Assembly: GCA_903884105.1 (NCBI GenBank)
Contig: CAISDJ010000135.1
Coordinates: 1-51,214 of the forward strand
Direction: 5' to 3'
Origin: an uncultured Pseudomonadota bacterium
GTDB taxonomy: Bacteria > Pseudomonadota > Gammaproteobacteria > Steroidobacterales > Steroidobacteraceae
DNA length: 51,214 nt
Positions 29,223-37,362 of the stretch are shown here, piece by piece. Within the stretch, counting starts at the first letter, position 1, and the number at the start of each line of letters is the position of its first letter. The notes below the pieces were generated by a model. That model ran no database searches. It worked only from the letters and a program-made list of their open reading frames with translations, and had not been told where the DNA came from. Both the position numbers and the translations under genes were made by a program.

Positions 29223-30080
29223 GTGCCGACAGTGACCCGATCACCATTGCTGAGCGGCATCCTTCTGCTTCTTCTCGCTGTCGCCGGATGCCGCACGGCC
29301 ACTCATGAGGTCCCGGCGCCCGGATCTGCGCCGATGTCGCCGCAAGTGGCAAGAATGCTTGGCGAAGTACGATCGAACATGGTCGTCGTTCCGGAGGGCC
29401 GCTACCAGATGGGCAGTGCTGCGGGGCGGGGAGAAGGCGAACAGCCGGTCCATCTGGTCACGGTGCGATCGTTCATGATGTCCCGATACGAAGTCACTGC
29501 CGCCCAATTCGCCACCTTCGAGCAGACAACCGGGAGAACGCCTGTCGGCAACGGACAGGCCGGGGGATCCTATCCGGCAACCAACATCAGTTGGGAGGAT
29601 GCGGTGGCGTTCATCGCCTGGATCAATCGGCTCAGCAACTCCAGGTTTCGCTTGCCAAGCGAGGCCGAATGGGAATACGCAGCGCGCGGAGGTACGGCCA
29701 CAAACTACTGGTGGGGCGAATCGTATCTGCCCGGGTATGTCAACGGCTCGGGCATGGGGGGCGGCGATCGCTGGTCGGAAACGGCACCGGTCGGCAGCCT
29801 GACGGCGAACGCTTATGGCCTTTACGACGTCCTCGGGAATGTCTGGGAATGGACGGCCGATTGCTACTTCCCGGACTACGTCGGTGCCGCTGATGATGGC
29901 TCCGTGCGCCAGCACGATGAAGCTTGCGGCCGGGTTCTGCGTGGAGGAAGCTGGAGCGACACGCCGGTTTGGTTGCGAACGGCGACCAGAAACTGGTTTG
30001 ATCGTGGTGACCGGTTCGACTACGTCGGCTTCAGGCTGGCAGCGGACCTCACGTTGAAGGCGGCAGGAGACGGACGATGA
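29223..30080 (+). CDS. SUMF1/FGE-type lipoprotein
   Basis: 285 residues from a GTG start. A signal peptide with lipobox LAVAGC is followed by a formylglycine-generating-enzyme-like domain (about 50-275): MVVVPEGRYQMGS, RLPSEAEWEYAARGGT, GLYDVLGNVWEWTADCYF, RVLRGGSWSD and FDYVGFRLA. No sulfatase gene is nearby. Many bacterial members are not sulfatase activators but ligand-binding or protein-partner modules, so no reaction is proposed. Probably outer- or inner-membrane anchored in the periplasm. Its stop codon overlaps the next start (ATGA). Confidence 0.87.
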   Translation: MPTVTRSPLLSGILLLLLAVAGCRTATHEVPAPGSAPMSPQVARMLGEVRSNMVVVPEGRYQMGSAAGRGEGEQPVHLVTVRSFMMSRYEVTAAQFATFEQTTGRTPVGNGQAGGSYPATNISWEDAVAFIAWINRLSNSRFRLPSEAEWEYAARGGTATNYWWGESYLPGYVNGSGMGGGDRWSETAPVGSLTANAYGLYDVLGNVWEWTADCYFPDYVGAADDGSVRQHDEACGRVLRGGSWSDTPVWLRTATRNWFDRGDRFDYVGFRLAADLTLKAAGDGR

Positions 30081-30451
30081 TGGGATTTCTGGTTCGCGCA
30101 GCCATCGTCGCCGTCGGCCTGTGGCTCGCTACGAAGCTCTTTTCCGGGCTGCAATTCGACTCACCCGGAGTGCTGATCGCCGCTGCCCTGCTGCTTGGAC
30201 TCGTGAACGCGGTCATTCGTCCGATCGCGATTGTCCTGACGTTCCCGTTGACGCTGGTGACGCTTGGGCTGTTCCTGCTGGTAGTGAATGCCGCGATGAT
30301 GGGTTTGGTCGCAGTGCTGCTGAGCGGCTTCTCCATTGCCGGGTTCTGGACAGCCATCGGCGCTTCCATCGTAGTCAGCATCACTTCCTGGGTGGCCTCG
30401 GGACTGATCGGCAACACCGGCCGCTTCGAAGTCATGATGATCCGGAAGTAG
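30077..30451 (+). CDS. Phage holin 4 superfamily-type small membrane protein
   Basis: 124 residues, four membrane segments, matching the YvlD/phage_holin_4_2 family: NAVIRPIAIVLTFPLTLVTL and GLFLLVVNAAMMGL are characteristic. The family name comes from remote similarity to holins; there is no phage context here and the function is unknown. Translation is likely coupled to the SUMF1 lipoprotein (4-base overlap ATGA). Confidence 0.85.
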   Translation: MMGFLVRAAIVAVGLWLATKLFSGLQFDSPGVLIAAALLLGLVNAVIRPIAIVLTFPLTLVTLGLFLLVVNAAMMGLVAVLLSGFSIAGFWTAIGASIVVSITSWVASGLIGNTGRFEVMMIRK

Positions 30452-30468
30452 CCTCGATGTTCGCGTGA

Positions 30469-31995
30469 TCAGTTCACGCCGTGCATTCCCCGCCGCAGCA
30501 GGGGCGACAGGACGATCATCACCACGCCTACGCCAAGCCCGACCCAGAACAGGAATCCGAACAGACCGGCATAGGTCGCAAGCTGGGTTGCGATGCCCAC
30601 GCTCTCTCCCGGCACGGAGTCGATGGCCGCGATCTTCGAGATCTGGGCAGCCAGGTTCTCGGAATAAGCCGTCGCCAGGAACCATGCCCCCATCATCAGG
30701 CCGACGACGCGCGGTACCGACAGCTTCGTAACAGCCGAGAGTCCTACAGGGGAGAGACACAGCTCGCCCGTCGTGTGAAGCAGGTAAGCCAGCACGAGCC
30801 AGAGCAGCGCGACGTGGCCAGTCGCATCGGGGAACTGGCTGCCGAAGACAAGCGCGCCAAAGCCGAGACCGGCCTGCATGATGCCGAGGCCGAATTTAAC
30901 CGGTGTGGACGGCTCCAGTCCTCGCGCAGCGAGCTTGATCCACAGCCACGCGAACACGGGGGCCAGCAGCATGATGAACAGCGAATTGAAGGCCCCAAAC
31001 TGTGATGCATTCAGCTCCAGCCCGAGGACTTTCCGGTCGACGACGCGATCAGCAAACAGCGTCATCGATGCGGAGGCCTGTTCGAACAGCGCCCAGAACA
31101 CAACCGTGGAGAAGATGAGGACAATGAGCACCACCATGCGCTGGCGCTCCACTTGAGTACAGTCCTTCAGGAACCATATCAGGCCAAGCAACAGGATGAC
31201 GGACAAGGAGACAAGCATCGTATGCACGACGGGACTGCGCTGCAGTAGCCACCACACGGCTCCGAGGCTCACGAACGCGCCCAAATAGATGATGGCTTCC
31301 CGTGAGAGCCCGGGCAGCACCCGCGCACGGAGCATAGCGGGATCGTGCGGCTCTGCTATGCCGTGCAGGAATTGCTGGCCCCATGAGAACGTGATCAGGC
31401 CAACCACCATGCCGACACCAGCCGCACCGAAGCCGTAGCTCCAGCCAAAGGTCTCGCCCAGCCAGCCGCAAAGCAGCGTGGCAGCGAAAGCACCGATGTT
31501 GATGCCCATGTAGAAGATCGTGAAGGCCGAGTCACGCCGCGGATCATTCTCGGCGTAAAGCCTGCCCACGATCGTGGAGATGTTGGGCTTCAGGAAACCG
31601 ACGCCCACCGCGATCAGGGAAAGCGACAGATAGAATACTTGCAGCGCAGCCGTATCCCTGACAACAACGCCATCGACCAGCCGGGCTGCTTCGCCCTCGA
31701 AAGCCATGCCGAAATGACCGAGGATCAGCAGGATGCCGCCGAACATGACAGCCTTGCGCATGCCGAGGTAGCGGTCCGCCAGCAGGCCACCGATCACCGG
31801 CAACGCATACGCAAGACCTGCGTATGCACCGAGGATGTTCAGCCCGTCGACGTCATTGAAGAGGTGATACTTGGTGAGGTACAGCAGCAGCAGAAAGCGC
31901 ATGCCGTAGAAGGAAAAGCGTTCCCACAGCTCGGTGGCGAAACAGATGTACAGGCCCTTCGGGTGGCCGAACAGTTCGTCGCTGTCGCTATTCAT
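30469..31995 (-). CDS. Proton-dependent oligopeptide transporter (POT/PTR2 family)
   Basis: 508 residues with about 14 membrane segments. The family signature FATELWERFSFYGMRFLLLLYLTKY carries the ExxERFxYYG proton and peptide motif in helix 1. GADRYLG-type loop motifs (LLADRYLGMRKAVMFGGILL) and FYMGINIGAFAATLLCGWLG confirm the family. It imports di- and tripeptides with protons across the inner membrane. It ends 18 bp after the convergent holin-like gene and starts 94 bp after tatC. Confidence 0.93.
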   Translation of the reverse strand: MNSDSDELFGHPKGLYICFATELWERFSFYGMRFLLLLYLTKYHLFNDVDGLNILGAYAGLAYALPVIGGLLADRYLGMRKAVMFGGILLILGHFGMAFEGEAARLVDGVVVRDTAALQVFYLSLSLIAVGVGFLKPNISTIVGRLYAENDPRRDSAFTIFYMGINIGAFAATLLCGWLGETFGWSYGFGAAGVGMVVGLITFSWGQQFLHGIAEPHDPAMLRARVLPGLSREAIIYLGAFVSLGAVWWLLQRSPVVHTMLVSLSVILLLGLIWFLKDCTQVERQRMVVLIVLIFSTVVFWALFEQASASMTLFADRVVDRKVLGLELNASQFGAFNSLFIMLLAPVFAWLWIKLAARGLEPSTPVKFGLGIMQAGLGFGALVFGSQFPDATGHVALLWLVLAYLLHTTGELCLSPVGLSAVTKLSVPRVVGLMMGAWFLATAYSENLAAQISKIAAIDSVPGESVGIATQLATYAGLFGFLFWVGLGVGVVMIVLSPLLRRGMHGVN

Positions 31996-32089
31996 TGCTC
32001 GGCCGATCCTTGTCGCGCACTTGGTTCCGCGCGGAATGGTCCAGTTGTACGACTCCGGAACGCGATGCCGCTCTGTCAGCCTGCCGCGT

Positions 32090-32875
32090 TCACGTGCCGG
32101 CGCTTTCCTGTTCTGCCTTCGCGCGCTCGGCGAGCTTTTCCTTCAGCATTATCCTCGACGCCAAGATGCCGAGTTCATAGAGCAGATACATGGGCACGGC
32201 CATGAAACTTTGTGAAATCGCATCCGGCGGGGTCAGGAAGGCGGCGATGATGAAGATGCCGAGCAGCACATAGCCGCGATTGCTGCTCATGGTTTCAAGC
32301 TTGACCAGTCCTGTCCAGGCCAGCAGTACGGTGGCGACGGGGATCTCGAAGGCGATGCCGAAAGCCATGAAGAGCAGCAGCACAAAGTCCAAGTAACTGG
32401 ATATGTCCGTCATCATGCGCACGCCGACGGGACCCGTGCTCGTCAGAAAATTGAACATCAGCGGAAACACCACGAAGTACGCAAAGGAGACGCCGAGGTA
32501 AAACAAAATGATGCTTGAAACGAGTAGCGGAATCGCAAAGCGCTTTTCGTGGCGGTAGAGTCCGGGAGAGACAAAGGCCCAGATCTGGAAAAGCACATAG
32601 GGCATCGCCAAGAACAAGCTCGTCATCATCGCGAGCTTGAGCGGCGCCATGAAAGGCGAGATCAGGCTGGTCGCTATCATCGACGTATCGGCCGGCAGTT
32701 TGCTGATCAGCGGCTGGGCGATGAGCGTGAACAACTCGTTGGAGAAGTAGGCCAGCGGTACGAAGACGATGCCGATGGCGATGACTGCTCGTACCAGTCT
32801 GTCCCGCAGCTCGAGGAGGTGGGAGATCAGGGAGCCTTCGGCCAGATTCTCCCGCGCATCGCGTGGTTCACTCAT
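32090..32875 (-). CDS. tatC: Sec-independent translocase TatC
   Basis: 261 residues, six membrane segments, with LISHLLELRDRLVRAVIAIG at the start and FAYFVVFPLMFNFL in the middle. TatC recognises the twin-arginine signal peptide together with TatB. Its start overlaps the end of tatB by 8 bases. Last gene of the dtd-tatA-tatB-tatC series. Confidence 0.98.
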   Translation of the reverse strand: MSEPRDARENLAEGSLISHLLELRDRLVRAVIAIGIVFVPLAYFSNELFTLIAQPLISKLPADTSMIATSLISPFMAPLKLAMMTSLFLAMPYVLFQIWAFVSPGLYRHEKRFAIPLLVSSIILFYLGVSFAYFVVFPLMFNFLTSTGPVGVRMMTDISSYLDFVLLLFMAFGIAFEIPVATVLLAWTGLVKLETMSSNRGYVLLGIFIIAAFLTPPDAISQSFMAVPMYLLYELGILASRIMLKEKLAERAKAEQESAGT

Positions 32876-33224
32876 TGCCCGACTTCAAGACAGGGTCGTC
32901 AGCAGGTGCGGCGGGAGCCGAGCTGTCTGTCTCCACCGGAGCGGTTGGTTCGGGTGCCGGAGCTACGGGTTCGGGGGGCGGCCATACGGGCGGGGATCCA
33001 GCCGGTTCTGCCTTGGCGGCCGACTCGCCCTTGCCATGTGCCGTGCGCTGTTCCTGAAAATTCACTTCCTGGTCAAGCTGGGCCCTGAGCTGGCGAGCCA
33101 TGGACTTGGCCCGCCCCGTCCAGCGACCTATCTGGGCGGCAAGTTTCGGCAGCTTCTCCGGGCCAAGCACAAGCAGCGCCAGACCCAGGATCAGGATGAT
33201 CTCGGTAAAGCCGACCTCGAACAT
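32868..33224 (-). CDS. tatB: Sec-independent translocase TatB
   Basis: 118 residues. The N-terminal membrane helix MFEVGFTEIILILGLALLVL is followed by GPEKLPKLAAQIGRWTGRAK, an amphipathic helix, and a Pro/Ala/Glu-rich tail. It has the Glu-8 region and GPE typical of TatB, unlike TatA. It forms the receptor complex with TatC. It follows tatA by 21 bp. Confidence 0.97.
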   Translation of the reverse strand: MFEVGFTEIILILGLALLVLGPEKLPKLAAQIGRWTGRAKSMARQLRAQLDQEVNFQEQRTAHGKGESAAKAEPAGSPPVWPPPEPVAPAPEPTAPVETDSSAPAAPADDPVLKSGNE

Positions 33225-33245
33225 GGCAATCCGTCAGCCGGCAGG

Positions 33246-33485
33246 TCAGCCGTTGGCTGACTTGCTGCTGGACTTGGAAGCTGGCGTGGATTCGAAGTCC
33301 GCGTCTGGTGTCGCAGGTGCCTTCAGTTGCTTGCCCGATTCCTCGGTGTCGCCTTCATCGACGGCCTTCTTGAAGCCTTTCACCGCTGCACCCAGGTCGG
33401 AACCGATGGTACGCAGCCGCTTGGCGCCGAAAATCAGCAGGGCGATCGCCAGGATGATCAGGAGCTCACGAAAGCCGATGCCCAT
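33246..33485 (-). CDS. tatA: Sec-independent translocase TatA
   Basis: 79 residues. One membrane helix ([20 protein letters not shown]) with the FG hinge precedes an amphipathic helix ([20 protein letters not shown]) and a polar tail. It polymerises to form the translocation pathway for folded proteins. The starting MGIGF is usual for TatA. 134 bp downstream of dtd. Confidence 0.97.
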   Translation of the reverse strand: MGIGFRELLIILAIALLIFGAKRLRTIGSDLGAAVKGFKKAVDEGDTEESGKQLKAPATPDADFESTPASKSSSKSANG

Positions 33486-33619
33486 TAGTTCTCTCCAAAC
33501 GGGTTTGAGGTAGAGGCGGAATCATACGCCAAATGATCGCGCGGAACGTCAAGGGGATGTGCTGCACTTCCCAGTCCCGGCCCCGAGGTTCCCTTTGGAT
33601 GCCGGGTCCCCAGGCGCTG

Positions 33620-34063
33620 TCAGGGCCGGGTTTGCAGCCAGAACGTAACAGGTCCATCGTTCGTCAGCCGGACCTGCATATGCGCGCCAAAAACACCAGT
33701 CTGTACCGTCACCACGCGCTGCCGGGCCCGCGCCACAAGGTGCTCGAACAGAGCCTTGCCTAGCTCCGGTGAGGCTGCAGTGCTGAAGCCTGGCCGACGT
33801 CCCTTGGACGTTTCCGCAGCCAAGGTGAACTGTGGAACCAGCAACAGTCCCCCATTCTGTTCAAGCAGGTCGAGGTTCATCCTTCCCGAGTCGTCTGAGA
33901 AGACCCGATACGTGACGATTCGTTCCAACAGCCGCTCAGCGACTGCTTCCGTATCGTCTTTTTCGACACCAACCAGCACCAGAAGCCCTGCTCCGATGGC
34001 GCCCACCGCACTGCCGGCGACTCGTACCTCGGCGTCAGCAACCCTCTGCAATAGTCCGATCAT
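33620..34063 (-). CDS. dtd: D-aminoacyl-tRNA deacylase
   Basis: 147 residues, normal length. MIGLLQRVADAEVRVAG, PQFTLAAETSKGRRPGF and NDGPVTFWLQ (with the Gly-cisPro dipeptide) are the DTD motifs; the usual Ser of SQFTLAA is Pro here. It removes D-amino acids and glycine mischarged on tRNA. It is the first gene before tatABC. Upstream is a strikingly AT-rich gap. Confidence 0.96.
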   Translation of the reverse strand: MIGLLQRVADAEVRVAGSAVGAIGAGLLVLVGVEKDDTEAVAERLLERIVTYRVFSDDSGRMNLDLLEQNGGLLLVPQFTLAAETSKGRRPGFSTAASPELGKALFEHLVARARQRVVTVQTGVFGAHMQVRLTNDGPVTFWLQTRP

Positions 34064-34223
34064 TGGCCCTATACACCGACTGCGCGCATTGGAGTTGAAC
34101 TAACCCATTTTCACCAGAAAAAGGCCCATATAACCCAATGAGCTTTAAAAATCAGGCGACAATTAAGAAAAAGTCAGCCGAGAAATCCGTGCATTTCCGA
34201 AAGACACTCAACAATAGAGGAAT

Positions 34224-34288
34224 ATCAACGCGGTTGATGTAAAATCCATAAATTCTACACACAAACGCCACTTATATAAGTAAAGTGG
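34224..34288. repeat. Palindromes in AT-rich gap upstream of dtd
   Basis: The 285-bp gap 34064-34348 is far richer in A and T than the genes around it. It has no gene that I can support. It holds the dyad ATCAAC-GCG-GTTGAT at 34224-34238, the perfect 12-mer palindrome ACTTATATAAGT at 34270-34281, and CCACTT/AAGTGG (34268-34273 with 34283-34288) around it. The dtd promoter should be here. Confidence 0.55.
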
Positions 34289-34348
34289 GAATCGTTGAGG
34301 CAATTATCTAATTTTACCCCGCTTTATTGCTGCCTAGCGCCTGTTTTT

Positions 34349-34906
34349 CTAATTCGGTGTTAGCGCCTCGGCGCGAACGTCCGCATCCCGAGCTTCCTGG
34401 ACGCGTTTGCGTGAGCGATACGAATCCGCAATCAGTCGCCAGGCGGAGGATTGGCTACGAGGGTCGCCGGTCGCAAGGGACAAGGCTTTCCGGGCCATAT
34501 TCTCAGCCTGGGCAAAATTTCCTTCTGCCTGCCGCACCTTGCCCATCTCGATCCAAAGCTGTGAACTGTCTGGCTCGATGCGAAGCGCCCGTTCCAGGTT
34601 TGCTGCCGAGACTGCGTAGTTGCCCGCCGCGGCTTGCGACTGCGCCTGGGCTACCAGAGCCCTGGCTGCCGGATTCAATGCTTTCGCACGCACGGGCGGC
34701 GGCGGGACCTCGGGCGCGGGCTGAACCGCCGGGGCTGGGAGCGGTGGCTCAATGGGGGGCGCGCGTTCTATCGGACCGGGAGCCGGGACTGGTGTGGGTG
34801 CGGGCCGAGGGGGCGAATAGGGCGCGGGCAACGCGCAGCCTGCCAGCGCAGCCATTCCCAGAATGATGAACGTCAGATGTGCGGGTCTACGAGCGCTTCG
34901 CCTCAT
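34349..34906 (-). CDS. Proline-rich TPR lipoprotein
   Basis: 185 residues. Signal peptide with lipobox LAGC, then a Pro/Ala-rich linker (about 25-75), and two to three tetratricopeptide units (about 80-180): AGNYAVSAANLERALRIEPD and EGNFAQAENMARKALSLATG. Function unknown; probably a periplasmic scaffold anchored in the outer membrane. Its ATG overlaps the mrcB stop by 4 bases, so it is translated with PBP1b; a role in peptidoglycan synthesis is suggested by this context only. Confidence 0.85.
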   Translation of the reverse strand: MRRSARRPAHLTFIILGMAALAGCALPAPYSPPRPAPTPVPAPGPIERAPPIEPPLPAPAVQPAPEVPPPPVRAKALNPAARALVAQAQSQAAAGNYAVSAANLERALRIEPDSSQLWIEMGKVRQAEGNFAQAENMARKALSLATGDPRSQSSAWRLIADSYRSRKRVQEARDADVRAEALTPN

Positions 34907-37236
34907 GGCCGAATCATACCCTCAACAAATCCGCTGATCCGCTGACCGAGGCTTCCGAGAGCGCGGCTCTCGCACCCTGCCTTCTGCTCGATGGTCGCGC
35001 CCCGCGGTACCGCAACGTCCAGCACGCCAGATGCGCAGCCCGCATTCGCGCGCAGCCCGCTCTGGTATTCGATGGTTGCTTCCTCCAGTGACTCAGGCAG
35101 GAACAGATCCAGCGACGAGGTATTCAGGCTCCCCATGAGCTGTGACCAAACGGCCAGCGCTCCCGAAGATCCAGTCAGTCCGGTGGGGCTGTTGTCATCG
35201 TAGCCAACCCAGACGACGGCCAGATGGGAACCGGAAAAACCAGCGAACCAGCTGTCGCGATAATCGGAAGACGTCCCCGTCTTGCCGGCGACGACCAACC
35301 CGGGCGGAATGCGGGCTCGCGCAGAACGACCCGTGCCTCGGTTCATGACTTCAACAAGCATCCGATTGACCTGATAGACCGCAGCAGGATCGGCCACTTG
35401 CGCTATCTCGAGCGGAAACGCATGCAACGGCTTCCCTTGAGCATCGACTACCGCGCGCACTGCGCGGAGTGGAGTGCGGAATCCACCATTCGCCAGCCCG
35501 TTATACATTTGCGCGACCTCAAGGGGTGATACGTCCAGCGCGCCGAGCAGCAACGCGGGCAGCTTGGGTGGCTCCCTTTCCAATCCAAGTTTGGTGAACT
35601 CCTGAGTCACCAACGGCAACCCGACCTCCATACCGAGTCGCACCGTCGCCAGATTCATTGACTGGGACAGCGCCCTGACCAGAGGGACCGGCCCGAACAT
35701 CTCCTGCGTGATGTTCTGCGGGCGCCACTTCTGGCCATTCGCGAGCTTCACCTCGATCGGGCCGTCCTCGATGATGCTGGCTGCGTGATAGCGGCCCGTC
35801 TCGATCGCTGCAAGGTAAATGACGGGCTTGACCAGCGAGCCGATTGACCGCTTCGCATCGAGGGCGCGATTGAATCCGTCGTATCCGACACGCCGACCAC
35901 CCACCATGGCGCTGACCTCGCCGCTCTGCGGGGCCGTAATCACCACTACTCCCTCGAGCGATGCCTCGCGCTGCTTCTTTCGTGCCTTGTCCAGGCGCTC
36001 AAGCTCTGCGATCAGCGCCGCTTCCGCACTCGCCTGGACCAGTGGATCCAGGGTCGTGAAGATCTTGAGGCCACCCTCCGTCAGATCCTTCTCACGATAG
36101 TCTCGCCGTAGCGTGCGCCGGACGAAATCGAGAAAGGCAGGGTAATAGCCCGCTGCAATCCGGCCGTCCCCGGCGAGGCCCAGGGGGCGTTTGATGGCGG
36201 CATCCGCTTCCTTCGATGCAATCACCTTGTACTCTGCGAGCAACTGCAGGACCAGATTGCGGCGCTCAAGGGCCCGTTGCGCGGAACGCCGCGGGTTGTA
36301 GTACGAAGGCCCCCTGGCGACAGCGACCAGGAGCGCCACTTCGTGCAGCTGCAACTCCGCCAGTGGTTTGCCGAAATAATATTGACTGGCGAGCCCGAAC
36401 CCGTGAATGGCCCGCTGACCATCCTGGCCCAGATGGATCTCGTTGATGTAGGCCGTCATGAGATCCGTCTTCTCGAAGCGGGCATCCAGGATGATCGCCA
36501 TCAGGGCTTCTTCAACCTTGCGGCCCAGCGTCTGCCTGCTGTCGAGGAAGTAGCTCTTCACCAGCTGTTGCGTCAGCGTGGAACCGCCTTGCACGATTCG
36601 TCCTGCACGCAGGTTGGCAAATGTCGCCCTGAGAATGGCAATCGGGTCGATGCCGAAATGCGAATCAAACTTGCGGTCCTCGACGATCTTCAGAGCGGCT
36701 GGAAGCAGCGGTGGTACTTCTTCCGGTGTCAGCACCACACGATCCTCACCATGGACCGGAAAGATGCTCCCGATCAGCAGAGGGTCCAGCCTGAAGATGG
36801 GTACCTCAGCGCCGGAACGTTCCTCGATCGCGGTAATGCTGCCCGAATGCAAGGTTACTGCGATCGACTGTGGATCACGAGTCTCATCCCAGAACTGCAC
36901 GCGCCGGCTCATGAAATCAAAACGGTCGCCGCGCCTGCGATAGCTTCCGGGTCGGTCAGCCTGACCCGCCTGCTGGTACCCGAGCCGCTTCAGTTCCTGC
37001 TCGAACACGGCCGCGCTGATGGACTGGCCAACGTAGAGATCGATCGGCTGCGCGAACACCTGGGCCGGCAGTGTCCAGCGTCGTCCTTCGAATTGCTGCG
37101 TGACGACACGATCCAGGTAGGCAACGTAGATCGCAAAAAATGCCGCGAGGACGGCCGCAGACGCCAGTCCAACCCGCAGTAACAGCAGTTTCCTCGCGCG
37201 CTTCACTAAGAGATCCTGTTCGAACGAGGTGGCCAT
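34903..37236 (-). CDS. mrcB: Penicillin-binding protein 1B (bifunctional)
   Basis: 777 residues from the ATG at 37236 (MATSFEQDLLVKRARKLLLL); a start 26 codons upstream is possible. It has one membrane anchor, then the UB2H region (about 60-150), the GT51 glycosyltransferase with EDRKFDSHFGID (catalytic Glu about 186) and GGSTLTQQLVKSYFL, and the transpeptidase with GSLVKP (Ser about 467), SMN and KTG (about 652, AGKTGTSSDYRDSWF). It polymerises and crosslinks peptidoglycan. E. coli PBP1b needs the outer-membrane lipoprotein LpoB; the TPR lipoprotein encoded next might serve a similar role, which is speculation. Confidence 0.96.
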   Translation of the reverse strand: MATSFEQDLLVKRARKLLLLRVGLASAAVLAAFFAIYVAYLDRVVTQQFEGRRWTLPAQVFAQPIDLYVGQSISAAVFEQELKRLGYQQAGQADRPGSYRRRGDRFDFMSRRVQFWDETRDPQSIAVTLHSGSITAIEERSGAEVPIFRLDPLLIGSIFPVHGEDRVVLTPEEVPPLLPAALKIVEDRKFDSHFGIDPIAILRATFANLRAGRIVQGGSTLTQQLVKSYFLDSRQTLGRKVEEALMAIILDARFEKTDLMTAYINEIHLGQDGQRAIHGFGLASQYYFGKPLAELQLHEVALLVAVARGPSYYNPRRSAQRALERRNLVLQLLAEYKVIASKEADAAIKRPLGLAGDGRIAAGYYPAFLDFVRRTLRRDYREKDLTEGGLKIFTTLDPLVQASAEAALIAELERLDKARKKQREASLEGVVVITAPQSGEVSAMVGGRRVGYDGFNRALDAKRSIGSLVKPVIYLAAIETGRYHAASIIEDGPIEVKLANGQKWRPQNITQEMFGPVPLVRALSQSMNLATVRLGMEVGLPLVTQEFTKLGLEREPPKLPALLLGALDVSPLEVAQMYNGLANGGFRTPLRAVRAVVDAQGKPLHAFPLEIAQVADPAAVYQVNRMLVEVMNRGTGRSARARIPPGLVVAGKTGTSSDYRDSWFAGFSGSHLAVVWVGYDDNSPTGLTGSSGALAVWSQLMGSLNTSSLDLFLPESLEEATIEYQSGLRANAGCASGVLDVAVPRGATIEQKAGCESRALGSLGQRISGFVEGMIRP

Positions 37237-37362
37237 GCGCTGGGTGCACCAAGGCAGGGAACCCCCTTGGGCGGGCTGCTCAACATCGTACAATTCTGGG
37301 TCACGCCAACGCATGCTGGCAAGGCAATTGGGCGGCGCTGGCCGCCTACGAGGAACCGCCTG

